From Metalysinibacillus jejuensis (GTDB taxonomy: Bacteria; Bacillota; Bacilli; Bacillales_A; Planococcaceae): DNA of 64,000 bases. Under the pieces are notes generated by a model that worked only from the letters and a program-made list of their open reading frames with translations, was not told the origin of the DNA and searched no databases. Within the stretch, counting starts at the first letter, position 1; every line of letters starts with the position of its first letter. The position numbers were made by a program, and so were the translations under genes. The stretch lies in NCBI RefSeq assembly GCF_003057615.1, contig NZ_QAFW01000001.1:124001-188000 (forward strand), in the 5' to 3' direction. Positions 38,775-46,618 of this stretch are shown piece after piece.

Positions 38775-39217
38775 TGTATCATTATCGTTTTCAGCAAATC
38801 TTGACCATTCGAGAACAAGAGAAAAATGAAACCGAAATGGCATATAAAGATGCTACGAAAGCTTTTGAGGAAGTAGCAACAAAATTATATGATTTATTAA
38901 AACGTAAAGAAGACCTACTTGCTTATCAACAGGAGCGATTAACGATTGGAGCTTCTATTGATGAAATTCATCACTATGCGCGCTTTATCGACAGTTTAGA
39001 AAAAACGATTGAGGACGTGCAACAAAAAGTTATTCAAGCACGTGCTAAAATGCAGTGGTATGAAGAGAAATTATTAGAAAAAAACCTTGAAGTACGAAAG
39101 TTTGAAAAGATGCGAGAAAAAGACCATGAGTTGTTCAAAGAAGAACAAAACCGTATCGAAATGAATTTTTTAGATGAAGTGTCATTGCAAACATATAATA
39201 AAAGAGAAAATAGGTGA
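38774..39217 (+). CDS. fliJ: Flagellar export chaperone FliJ
   Basis: 147 aa, almost entirely helical coiled coil rich in Glu, Lys and Gln. It begins MYHYRFQQILTIREQEKNE, as in Bacillus FliJ. It acts as the central stalk of the FliH-FliI-FliJ complex. The start overlaps the fliI stop; the motE-like gene starts 4 bp after its end. Confidence 0.9.
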   Translation: MYHYRFQQILTIREQEKNETEMAYKDATKAFEEVATKLYDLLKRKEDLLAYQQERLTIGASIDEIHHYARFIDSLEKTIEDVQQKVIQARAKMQWYEEKLLEKNLEVRKFEKMREKDHELFKEEQNRIEMNFLDEVSLQTYNKRENR

Positions 39218-39221
39218 GCGC

Positions 39222-39809
39222 ATGGCTAAAGAAGAAGAGTCAACACCTGAAGTACAACCTAAAAAGAAAAGTGGCTTCTTTAAAAAGTTCTTTCTTTTCT
39301 TTTTAATACCTGTCACATTTATTATTGCTGTTCTATTAGTAGTGTCACAACTATTAAATGTAAATGTCTTCAATTTCAAAGACATGGACATTCCTTTCGT
39401 AGCTTCTGATAAAGAAAAAACGAAGGAACAGGCGATGAATAACGATGAAAAGGTGTTAGAGTTACAAGGTGTCATTGCAGAAAAAGAAGCGCAAATCGCA
39501 GAGATTCAAGCACAATTAAAGACATCTGAAGAAGCAAATGAAAAGCTGCTAACAGAACAAGAAAAAATCTTGTTTGAATTAGAGAAAGTAAAGCGAGAAA
39601 AAGACGATACTAAGAGTGAGTACAGTGAAATTGTTGCCACATATGAAAAGATGTCAGCCAAAGCAGCTGCACCTGCGATTGTTAAGTTGAGCGATGCGGA
39701 AGCCATTCGCATTTTATCAAGTTTAAAATCTGATACGGTAGCTAAGATTTTTGAAAAAATGACACCTGAAGAAGCAGCAAAATACACAGAGTTACTCGCT
39801 AAGCAATAA
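39222..39809 (+). CDS. ylxF: MotE family protein (YlxF)
   Basis: 195 aa from ATG 39222. A basic N-terminus and one membrane segment (residues ~24-44, FFLIPVTFIIAVLLVVSQL) precede a long coiled coil (residues 75-145) and a C-terminal MgtE-N-like helical domain (AIRILSSLKSDTVAKIFEKMTPEEAAKYTELL). MotE proteins act as chaperones or stabilisers of MotA in some bacteria. Position between fliJ and fliK matches B. subtilis ylxF. The open frame extends upstream into fliJ but without a ribosome site. Confidence 0.85.
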   Translation: MAKEEESTPEVQPKKKSGFFKKFFLFFLIPVTFIIAVLLVVSQLLNVNVFNFKDMDIPFVASDKEKTKEQAMNNDEKVLELQGVIAEKEAQIAEIQAQLKTSEEANEKLLTEQEKILFELEKVKREKDDTKSEYSEIVATYEKMSAKAAAPAIVKLSDAEAIRILSSLKSDTVAKIFEKMTPEEAAKYTELLAKQ

Positions 39810-39824
39810 AAGGAGGTGATAAGG

Positions 39825-41039
39825 ATGAACGTACAACTTATGCAGATGGTTCAAGTGAAAAAACCAGAAGCACCAGAAGTACCAAAACCTACAACAAACA
39901 ATAAAAATGAATCATTCGGCACGATGTTTAATAAGGTAGTTAATCAACAGAAAACGCCAGAAAAAACAACTTCAGCGGTGGAACCCGCAGAGGAAACAGG
40001 AGCGGTATTGAAGGCGAAAAACGTCAAGGAACTGCTTGATATTTTAGGCTTACAAGAAATTGATGGTTTAATTTTACTAGATGATAAATTAATAAGTGTT
40101 GAAGAGTTAATGGGCAATCTATCTGCGCTATTACAACTTGTTAACTTAGACGAGCAAGATTTACAGCGATTTATGGTAGCTCTAACAAATCAACAAGATG
40201 CAGTAGAGGATGTGTGGGCTTTATTAAGCGCACTATCAACAGATGATTCAGGCATTCAAAGTAAGCTCTCTGCGATGCTACAAGGTGAACATGCCATGAC
40301 ACCAAAGGAAGCAAATCAATTTGTTGCGATGCTTAAGTTTATGCAAGTAGCAGCAAAAGATGTTGATTTGACGAGCATGCAAGAAGGCAAGTTACAGTCA
40401 CTATCTACGTTGTTAGAAAACGTAGTGACGACGATGACAAAAACATCAACTGAAACGAAAGCGGCTTTGCCATTTGAAACAAAAGCGGCTTTGCCATTTG
40501 AGCACTTATTAACCCAAGCGAAAAGTGAAGTAAAACCTACAGGGCAAGAAGCATTAACGCAAAACACGATACAAACGCGTCCTAATACTTTCCAAGTAAC
40601 TTTGCCACAAGCACAGCCAGGTCAGTCAGAAGCATTACTTAAAGAAATGCAAGCTATTATTAATAAAGCGCAAATCTCACAAAATCAAGGTGTTACAAGA
40701 TTGATGATTAAATTGTATCCGGAAAATTTAGGAACATTACGTGTAGAACTTGTGCAGCAAAATGGTATTTTAACGGCGCGTATGCTAGCTTCAACAGCAG
40801 CAGGACGCGAAATGATTGATAATCAATTACATCAACTAAAACAAGCATTTGTGCAACAAGGTTTACAAGTAGAGCGCATTGATGTAGGACAAACTTTACA
40901 AGATACAGACCGTAACAATCGTGAACAACAAGGCTTCTTTAATCAGTTTTTCAAGCGTCAACAACAGGAGCAAGAAAATAAAAAAGAGCAAAAAGAGCAA
41001 CAAAGCTTTGAAGAGTTTTTAGCGAATGAGGAGGTTTAA
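39825..41039 (+). CDS. fliK: Flagellar hook-length control protein FliK
   Basis: 404 aa from ATG 39825 behind AAAGGAGGTG. A low-complexity N-terminal ruler region is followed by the C-terminal hook-length domain (residues ~285-355: MIKLYPENLGTLRVELVQQNG, then a helix ending in FVQQGLQVERI) and a Gln/Glu-rich tail. A 24-bp in-frame tandem duplication (40452-40499) adds a second copy of the eight residues ETKAALPF. FliK switches export from hook to filament by acting on FlhB. Confidence 0.92.
   Translation: MNVQLMQMVQVKKPEAPEVPKPTTNNKNESFGTMFNKVVNQQKTPEKTTSAVEPAEETGAVLKAKNVKELLDILGLQEIDGLILLDDKLISVEELMGNLSALLQLVNLDEQDLQRFMVALTNQQDAVEDVWALLSALSTDDSGIQSKLSAMLQGEHAMTPKEANQFVAMLKFMQVAAKDVDLTSMQEGKLQSLSTLLENVVTTMTKTSTETKAALPFETKAALPFEHLLTQAKSEVKPTGQEALTQNTIQTRPNTFQVTLPQAQPGQSEALLKEMQAIINKAQISQNQGVTRLMIKLYPENLGTLRVELVQQNGILTARMLASTAAGREMIDNQLHQLKQAFVQQGLQVERIDVGQTLQDTDRNNREQQGFFNQFFKRQQQEQENKKEQKEQQSFEEFLANEEV
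40452..40499 (+). repeat. 24-bp in-frame tandem duplication in fliK
   Basis: Two copies (40452-40475 and 40476-40499) differ at a single third-position base. Each encodes ETKAALPF. The near identity indicates a recent duplication in the ruler region. Confidence 0.95.
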
Positions 41040-41041
41040 GT

Positions 41042-41755
41042 ATGCCTGTAACGACAGTAGGTTATAACGGTAATAATGTCTCACGTAATAAACCGCTTGA
41101 GTCTGGTAAAATTACAGATGATTTATATTTAAGCAATTATAAAAAACCCGTAAAAGAAACAGGAAATTCGATGTTAGGGAAAGATGCGTTTTTAAAATTA
41201 CTTATTACGCAACTTCAAAATCAAGATCCAACCAACCCTATGGATGACCGCGAATTCATTGCGCAAATGGCTCAGTTTTCATCGTTAGAGCAAATGCAAA
41301 AAATGACAAAAGCAATGGAATCTTTATTGTTATCACAACAGCAATCACAATTAATGAATTATACGACATTTATCGGTAAAGATGTGAAGTGGCATGAGTT
41401 AACAGAAGAGAAAGATACAGAAGGTAACTTTGTAGTAAAAGAAGGTAACGGCATTATTCAGTCGGTGCAGTTTAAAGACGGTGAAGCGATATTTACATTA
41501 GCTGACGGTAAAACGATTAGTGCGGGTAATATTTCAGGTGTATTAGGAAATGGTGCAGAAATGAATGCAAGTACAAATACATCACCACTCGTTCAGGCTA
41601 GCGCTATGATAGGTAAAAAAGTAACTTATCAAGAAGATGAGCAAGAAGTAGAGGCACATGTCGTATCTGTTTCAAATAAAGACGGTAAAATTTTATATGT
41701 GCTAGATAATGAGAAAAAAGTAGCGGGAGATGCGTTTACCGTAATCAGTGAATAA
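41042..41755 (+). CDS. flgD: Flagellar hook assembly (capping) protein FlgD
   Basis: 237 aa. The FlgD signature LGKDAFLKLLITQLQNQDPTNPMDDREFIAQMAQFS is clear. The C-terminal part holds beta-rich repeats (VQFKDGEAIFTLADGKTISA). It caps the growing hook. It starts 2 bp after fliK. Confidence 0.95.
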   Translation: MPVTTVGYNGNNVSRNKPLESGKITDDLYLSNYKKPVKETGNSMLGKDAFLKLLITQLQNQDPTNPMDDREFIAQMAQFSSLEQMQKMTKAMESLLLSQQQSQLMNYTTFIGKDVKWHELTEEKDTEGNFVVKEGNGIIQSVQFKDGEAIFTLADGKTISAGNISGVLGNGAEMNASTNTSPLVQASAMIGKKVTYQEDEQEVEAHVVSVSNKDGKILYVLDNEKKVAGDAFTVISE

Positions 41756-41769
41756 GGTGGGTGAAGCCA

Positions 41770-42141
41770 TTGCGAAATATGGCCATACAACATTTGCCTT
41801 TGCAAGTGACGATACCTGCACCTAAAAAAAACATAGCTAAAACTGCAGACAGTTCTTTTATCGCCCATTTAGAGCGAGCGAGCGCACAGCAGTTAAAGTT
41901 AAGTAAACACGCTTCAGAACGTTTAGCACAACGCCAAATTACCATTACAGAAGGTGAGTGGCATAATGTTTCAACTAAAGTGCAAGAAGCAAGTTTAAAG
42001 GGTGTTAAAAACCCACTCGTTTTGATGGAACAAGCAGCGTTAATTATTAGTGCTAAAAACAGCACAGTAATTACGGCGATGGATCGCACCGAGGCAAAAG
42101 CGCAAATTTTTACGAATATTGACGGCACAATTGTGCTGTAG
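41770..42141 (+). CDS. TIGR02530-type flagellar operon protein
   Basis: 123 aa from TTG 41770, 6 bp after GGTGGGTG; ATG 41779 is another possible start. The central motif LKLSKHASERLAQRQITITEGEW is typical of the small flagellar-operon protein family located between flgD and the hook gene in many Firmicutes. C-terminal VITAMDRTEAKAQIFTNIDGTIVL is conserved in style. The function is unknown; a hook-assembly accessory is likely from position. Followed by an 88-bp structured spacer. Confidence 0.8.
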   Translation: MRNMAIQHLPLQVTIPAPKKNIAKTADSSFIAHLERASAQQLKLSKHASERLAQRQITITEGEWHNVSTKVQEASLKGVKNPLVLMEQAALIISAKNSTVITAMDRTEAKAQIFTNIDGTIVL

Positions 42142-42157
42142 GGCTGGACCTTCTTAA

Positions 42158-42200
42158 GCTAAGGAAGCCTTAGCATTTGCTGACTGATAGACGCAAGTGC
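42158..42200 (+). repeat. tandem hairpins upstream of flgE
   Basis: Hairpin 1: GCTAAGG/CCTTAGC (42158-42164 with 42168-42174), perfect 7 bp, loop AAG. Hairpin 2: GCATTTGC/GCAAGTGC (42173-42180 with 42193-42200), 8 bp with one G-T pair, 12-base loop. They overlap by two bases, lie 12 bp before the flgE ribosome site and have no T tract. Confidence 0.7.
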
Positions 42201-42229
42201 GACGACAATCGAAGGGAGAACAATATATT

Positions 42230-43219
42230 ATGTTACGTTCCATGTATTCAGGGATTTCGGGTTTACGAAACTTCCAAACAAAATTAGACGTTATCGGTAA
42301 TAATATCGCTAACGTTAACACACACGGCTTCAAAAAAAGTCGCGTAATCTTTAAAGATTTAATTTCACAAACACAATCAGGTGCATCAGGTGCTACAGCT
42401 ACACGTGGTGGTGTTAACCCTAAGCAAGTAGGTTTGGGTGCACAAATGGCAGCGATTGATACGATGCACGGTGGAGGGTCAATGCAATCTACAGATAACG
42501 TACTTGACTTAGGTATTGAAGGCGATGGTTTCTTTATTGTAGCTGACTCTACAGGTTCGGGACGTGATGAAAATGGTAATATACAACCAGGCGATGATGA
42601 TGGAGCGTTTACAGGCTTAGTTTATACGCGTGCTGGTAATTTCTATATGGATAATGATGGATATCTCGTTAATGCTGATGGTAAATATTTATATGGTCAT
42701 GCGAATAGTACAATATATACTAAAATAGAGGGTATTGAAGGCGCTGACCCTAACGATGATAAAGAGTCTAGTTTTGATGAAGATAAAGGTGCGAATGGTC
42801 TTACTGGAACTACAGGTGATCTAAGTGGAGAAGATTTAGAATTGGGGCCTATTCGTATTCCAAAAGATGCTGAGAGTATGAGTATCGGTCAAGATGGTAC
42901 AATTTCTTATGTAGATGCTGCAGGTAGTTTACAATATGCAGGTCAATTAATTATGGGTAAGTTTTCAAATCCAGGTGGTTTAAATAAAATCGGAGGTAAC
43001 TATTATCAACCAACAGCTAACTCAGGAGAAGTTTTACAACAAGTTGCTACGGTAGCTGGTATGGGTACTGTACAATCTGGTTTCCTTGAAATGTCCAACG
43101 TTGACTTATCAGAAGAATTTACAGAGATGATTGTAGCGCAGCGTGGTTTCCAAGCGAACACACGTATTATTACAACGTCAGATGAGATTTTACAAGAACT
43201 TGTTAACCTAAAACGATAA
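42230..43219 (+). CDS. flgE: Flagellar hook protein FlgE
   Basis: 329 aa from ATG 42230, 12 bp after GGGAG. N-terminal MLRSMYSGISGLRNFQTKLDVIGNNIANVNT and C-terminal VDLSEEFTEMIVAQRGFQAN are the hook/rod axial signatures. It is longer than B. subtilis FlgE (264 aa): acidic, Asp/Gly-rich segments sit at residues ~107-128 and ~160-204. These probably lie in the exposed D1/D2 region. The gene follows flgD, as the hook gene does in Bacillus; older annotations call it flgG. Confidence 0.92.
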   Translation: MLRSMYSGISGLRNFQTKLDVIGNNIANVNTHGFKKSRVIFKDLISQTQSGASGATATRGGVNPKQVGLGAQMAAIDTMHGGGSMQSTDNVLDLGIEGDGFFIVADSTGSGRDENGNIQPGDDDGAFTGLVYTRAGNFYMDNDGYLVNADGKYLYGHANSTIYTKIEGIEGADPNDDKESSFDEDKGANGLTGTTGDLSGEDLELGPIRIPKDAESMSIGQDGTISYVDAAGSLQYAGQLIMGKFSNPGGLNKIGGNYYQPTANSGEVLQQVATVAGMGTVQSGFLEMSNVDLSEEFTEMIVAQRGFQANTRIITTSDEILQELVNLKR

Positions 43220-43237
43220 GATAAGTACTGCATTGAG

Positions 43238-43281
43238 AAGGAGGGTCGGGCCGGCTCCTCTAGTGGTCCGGCCCTAATTCA
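43238..43281 (+). promoter_or_regulatory. structured swrD translation-initiation leader
   Basis: A strong ribosome site AAGGAGGG (43238-43245) is 36 bases before the swrD ATG. Between them GGGCCGG (43248-43254) and CCGGCCC (43268-43274) form a perfect GC stem. Folding it leaves nine bases of spacing, an optimal distance. AGGAG (43239-43243) can also pair with CTCCT (43255-43259), inside the stem's loop, giving either an alternative hairpin or an H-type pseudoknot that hides the ribosome site. Confidence 0.7.
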
Positions 43282-43506
43282 ATGATACAAGTAACTCGAT
43301 TAAATGGTAAAACGTTTACAATCAACGCGTTATACATAGAAACTGTCGAGTCATTCCCTGACACCACAGTTAGGCTGACGACAGGATCGACAGTATTAGT
43401 AAAAGAATCTGAAGAAGAGGTGCGAGAAAAGGTTAGAGCCTTTTATTCCAATATACAAATACTATCAAACCCGCACCTACGAGGTGAAGATGATGAAGAA
43501 GAATAA
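43282..43506 (+). CDS. swrD: Flagellar motility protein SwrD (FlbD/YlzI family)
   Basis: 74 aa. The start MIQVTRLNGKTFTINALYIE and the PDTTVRLTTGSTVLVKES motif match the FlbD/SwrD family. In B. subtilis SwrD raises flagellar motor power and swarming. The acidic C-terminus overlaps the fliL start region. No ribosome site lies within normal distance of the ATG; the nearest is separated by a GC-rich hairpin. Confidence 0.88.
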   Translation: MIQVTRLNGKTFTINALYIETVESFPDTTVRLTTGSTVLVKESEEEVREKVRAFYSNIQILSNPHLRGEDDEEE

Positions 43507-43936
43507 GACGATGACGATTGTGATAATTGCGCTGGTCGTAGTTATCTTAATCGGTGTAGTAATTACGGTTGCGTTAATGATGCGCGGCGGTGATGACAAA
43601 GAAAAGAAAGAAACAAGGATTGAGCCATCAATTGAAGATATTTTATTAGCTTCGGTAGATGTCGAGGAAATTACAACGAACTTATCAGATAAGAAGTTTG
43701 TGCGCTTAACACTTAAGATTCAAACGTCTAGTGAAGAAGCTGCTGCTGAGTTGACACAACGTGATTTCCAAACGAAAAACATTTTAATTAAAGAGTTATC
43801 TGAAATGTCTTCAAAAGATTTAGAAGGTAAAGAAGGTAAATTATTGCTTGAAAATACGTTGAAAACCCAGCTCAATGAGTTGATGCGTATTGGTGAAATA
43901 ACAGAAGTATCCATTACTTCTTGTATTATTAGTTAA
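43490..43936 (+). CDS. fliL: Flagellar basal body-associated protein FliL
   Basis: 148 aa from ATG 43490 (43493 also possible) behind GAGGTGA. One N-terminal membrane segment (residues ~8-30, TMTIVIIALVVVILIGVVIT) precedes the stomatin-like FliL domain (FVRLTLKIQTSS..., LKTQLNELMRIGEITEVSIT). It supports stator function around MotAB. It overlaps the last codons of swrD. Confidence 0.93.
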   Translation: MMKKNKTMTIVIIALVVVILIGVVITVALMMRGGDDKEKKETRIEPSIEDILLASVDVEEITTNLSDKKFVRLTLKIQTSSEEAAAELTQRDFQTKNILIKELSEMSSKDLEGKEGKLLLENTLKTQLNELMRIGEITEVSITSCIIS

Positions 43937-43968
43937 GTAAATAAATGATGTAAATTGGAGGTGGGCAA

Positions 43969-44964
43969 ATGGCGGGAGATGTATTATCCCAATCGGAAAT
44001 TGATGCGTTGCTCTCCGCAATATCTACCGGTGAAATGACAGCTGATGATATCAAAAAAGAGGATGAAGAAAAGCGTGTAAAGGTTTATGATTTTAAACGC
44101 GCCTTACGTTTTTCTAAAGACCAAATTCGTAGTTTAACGCGTGTACATGAAAACTTTGCGCGTTTAATTACCACCTTTTTTTCCGCACAATTACGCACGT
44201 ATGTGCAAATTACGGTAGCGTCAGTTGACCAAATACCATTTGAGGAGTTTGTTCGCTCAATTCCTAATATGACACTAATTAATGTGTTTGAAGTGCCGCC
44301 TCTTGACGGTAACATCCTAATGGAAATTAACCCGAACATTGCCTATTCTATGCTAGACCGTATGATGGGAGGAACGGGCGAGAGTCATAGTAATGTGGAT
44401 AACTTAACAGAGATTGAAACAAAAATTATGACAAACTTATTCGAACGTTCTTTTGATAACTTACGAGAAGCATGGGAAAGTATTGCAGAGATTGACCCAA
44501 TGTTAGTAGAATTAGAAGTAAATCCGCAGTTTTTACAGATGATTTCACCTAATGAAACAGTTGTCGTAATTTCACTGAACACTGTAATTGGTGAAACGAG
44601 CGGTATGATTAATATATGTATACCACACGTAGTGTTAGAACCAATTGTGCCTAATTTATCTGCGCGTTATTGGATGCAGTCTAATACAAAGGAAATGTCG
44701 CCAGAACAAATCAAAGCGCTTGAGACAAATGTACGCCGTTCAGAGTTACCTGTAAGTGTAGAACTTGGTACAGCAGATATTACGATTCAAGATTTCTTAA
44801 TGATGCAGTACGGTGACGTATTACAATTAGATAAAAAAATTGATAGTCCGCTCGTATTGAAAGTAGGTAATTTACCGAAGTTTACAGTACAACCGGGTAA
44901 AGTAAATAAAAAATTAGCGGTGCAGATTATTGAACCATTGAAAGGAGGAGACGAAGATGAGTGA
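43969..44964 (+). CDS. fliM: Flagellar motor switch protein FliM
   Basis: 331 aa. The N-terminal CheY-P binding motif LSQSEIDALLSA is followed by a CheC-like middle domain and the C-terminal SpoA/FliN-like domain (PVSVELGTADITIQDFLMMQYGDVL). It forms the C-ring with FliG and FliY. Ribosome site TTGGAGGTG. It overlaps fliY by 8 bp. Confidence 0.97.
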   Translation: MAGDVLSQSEIDALLSAISTGEMTADDIKKEDEEKRVKVYDFKRALRFSKDQIRSLTRVHENFARLITTFFSAQLRTYVQITVASVDQIPFEEFVRSIPNMTLINVFEVPPLDGNILMEINPNIAYSMLDRMMGGTGESHSNVDNLTEIETKIMTNLFERSFDNLREAWESIAEIDPMLVELEVNPQFLQMISPNETVVVISLNTVIGETSGMINICIPHVVLEPIVPNLSARYWMQSNTKEMSPEQIKALETNVRRSELPVSVELGTADITIQDFLMMQYGDVLQLDKKIDSPLVLKVGNLPKFTVQPGKVNKKLAVQIIEPLKGGDEDE

Positions 44965-46231
44965 TGAAATGATATCGCAAGAGGAAATTGATGCGCTATT
45001 ACGAGGAGAGTCATTAACAGACAAACCTCTTCAAGAAACTGAAGCGGCTCCGTCAGAAGATAGTGATGAACTACGAGTAGAAGATTATTTAGATGAAATG
45101 GAGCAAGACGCGTTAGGTGAAATTGGTAATATTTCATTCGGTAGCTCTGCTACAGCACTGTCTTCATTGCTAGGTCAAAAAGTTGATATTACAACGCCTA
45201 GCTTATCCATGATAAATCGTAATAAATTAGAAGAGGAATTTCCTCATCCTTATGTAGCTGTTCAAGTAGAATATACCATTGGTTTGCTTGGTATGAACTT
45301 ACTTGTCATTAAGCAATCAGATGCAGCGATTATTGCTGACTTAATGTTAGGCGGCGACGGTTTAAATCCAAATGAAGAGCTTGGTGAAATCCAACTAAGT
45401 GCTGTTCAAGAAGCGATGAATCAAATGATGGGTTCAGCTGCTACTTCAATGTCAGCCATTTTTAATAAAAAAGTTGATATATCTCCTCCCTCTATTGATT
45501 TAATGAACCTTACGAAAAAAGAGGGCGAAGATAATATACCAGAAGATGATTTACTGGTTAAAGTATCATTCCGATTACGTATTGGCACGCTAATTGATTC
45601 TAATATTATGCAATTATTACCATTGAAATTCAGTAAAAGTATTGTGGGCTCGTTATTAAATGGCGGTATGGAAGAGGAAGCACCTCAATTAACAGAAGAA
45701 GTAAGTGCACCACAGCCGACACCACCACCTATGCCAGAAGTACCAGTACAACAAGCACCACCTGAGCCGGCTCCTCAGTATCAACAGCCGCCAATGCAAG
45801 AGGCACCGCCGCAATATCAGCAACCGATGCAGCCGCCACCAATGCAACAAGCACCGCCGCAGTACCAGCAACCGATGTACCAACAGCCGCCAATACAACA
45901 AGCGCCGCCTGTTAATGTACAGCCAGCACAGTTTGCTTCATTTGAGTCAGCAAGCTTAGGGCAAAATGAAAATAGAAATCTAAATATGTTACTTGATATA
46001 CCACTACAAGTTACGGTAGAGTTAGGACGTACGAAGCGTTCTGTAAAAGAGATTTTAGAACTATCTGGCGGTTCAATTATTGAGTTAGATAAGCTTGCAG
46101 GTGAGCCTGTAGACATACTTGTAAATAGTCGATTAATTGCAACGGGAGAAGTTGTAGTTATTGATGAAAACTTTGGTGTGCGAATTACAGATGTTTTAAG
46201 TCAAGCAGAGCGAATTAATCACTTACGATAA
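44957..46231 (+). CDS. fliY: Flagellar motor switch phosphatase FliY
   Basis: 424 aa. It has its own CheY-binding peptide (ISQEEIDALLRG). CheC-type phosphatase motifs follow, LGEIGNISFGSSATALSSLL and the second site VQEAMNQMMGSAATS. The C-terminal FliN-like domain reads IPLQVTVELGRTKRSVKEILELSGGSIIELDK. The two are joined by a Pro/Gln-rich linker of about 70 residues (45706-45924) with repeated PPQYQQPM and QQAPP units. It dephosphorylates CheY-P at the switch. Confidence 0.95.
   Translation: MSDEMISQEEIDALLRGESLTDKPLQETEAAPSEDSDELRVEDYLDEMEQDALGEIGNISFGSSATALSSLLGQKVDITTPSLSMINRNKLEEEFPHPYVAVQVEYTIGLLGMNLLVIKQSDAAIIADLMLGGDGLNPNEELGEIQLSAVQEAMNQMMGSAATSMSAIFNKKVDISPPSIDLMNLTKKEGEDNIPEDDLLVKVSFRLRIGTLIDSNIMQLLPLKFSKSIVGSLLNGGMEEEAPQLTEEVSAPQPTPPPMPEVPVQQAPPEPAPQYQQPPMQEAPPQYQQPMQPPPMQQAPPQYQQPMYQQPPIQQAPPVNVQPAQFASFESASLGQNENRNLNMLLDIPLQVTVELGRTKRSVKEILELSGGSIIELDKLAGEPVDILVNSRLIATGEVVVIDENFGVRITDVLSQAERINHLR
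45706..45924 (+). repeat. Pro/Gln-rich repeat linker within fliY
   Basis: Degenerate tandem units encoding QYQQPPMQEAPP, QYQQPMQPPPMQQAPP, QYQQPMYQQPPIQQAPP. Units share codons, pointing to slippage or unequal recombination in the linker. Confidence 0.85.
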
Positions 46232-46251
46232 ATGATTTGGAGGAAATAATT

Positions 46252-46614
46252 ATGTCAAAAAGGATTTTAATTGTTGACGATGCAGCTTTCATGCGCATGA
46301 TGATTAAGGATATTTTAACGAAAAATGGTTTTGAAGTAGTAGGTGAAGCTGCCGATGGTATGCAAGCTGTAGAAAAGTATAATGAGCTTAAGCCTGATCT
46401 TGTAACAATGGATATTACAATGCCAGAAATGGACGGTATTGCAGCGCTAAAAGAAATTAAAGCAAGCCACCCATCAGCAATTGTTATTATGTGTTCAGCA
46501 ATGGGGCAACAAGCGATGGTTATCGATGCAATTCAAGCAGGAGCTAAAGACTTTATCGTAAAGCCGTTCCAAGCAGACCGTGTTATTGAAGCAATTCAAA
46601 AAGCGTTGAGTTGA
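46252..46614 (+). CDS. cheY: Chemotaxis response regulator CheY
   Basis: 120 aa from ATG 46252, 8 bp after TTGGAGG. It is a single receiver domain: acidic pocket VDDA (Asp9, Asp10), phosphoacceptor Asp54 (LVTMDITMPEMDG) and Lys in FIVKPF. Phosphorylated by CheA, it binds FliM and FliY. It lies between fliY and fliO, as in Bacillus. Confidence 0.97.
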   Translation: MSKRILIVDDAAFMRMMIKDILTKNGFEVVGEAADGMQAVEKYNELKPDLVTMDITMPEMDGIAALKEIKASHPSAIVIMCSAMGQQAMVIDAIQAGAKDFIVKPFQADRVIEAIQKALS

Positions 46615-46618
46615 TTGT

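Noticed and set aside
43248-43274. GC hairpin before swrD as a terminator after flgE
   Set aside because: It is followed by TAATTC rather than a T run, and the operon continues.
45689-46116. Open frames opposite and alongside the fliY linker encoding Trp/Arg/His-rich proteins
   Set aside because: They are shadows of the Pro/Gln repeat in fliY, with extreme composition and no ribosome sites.
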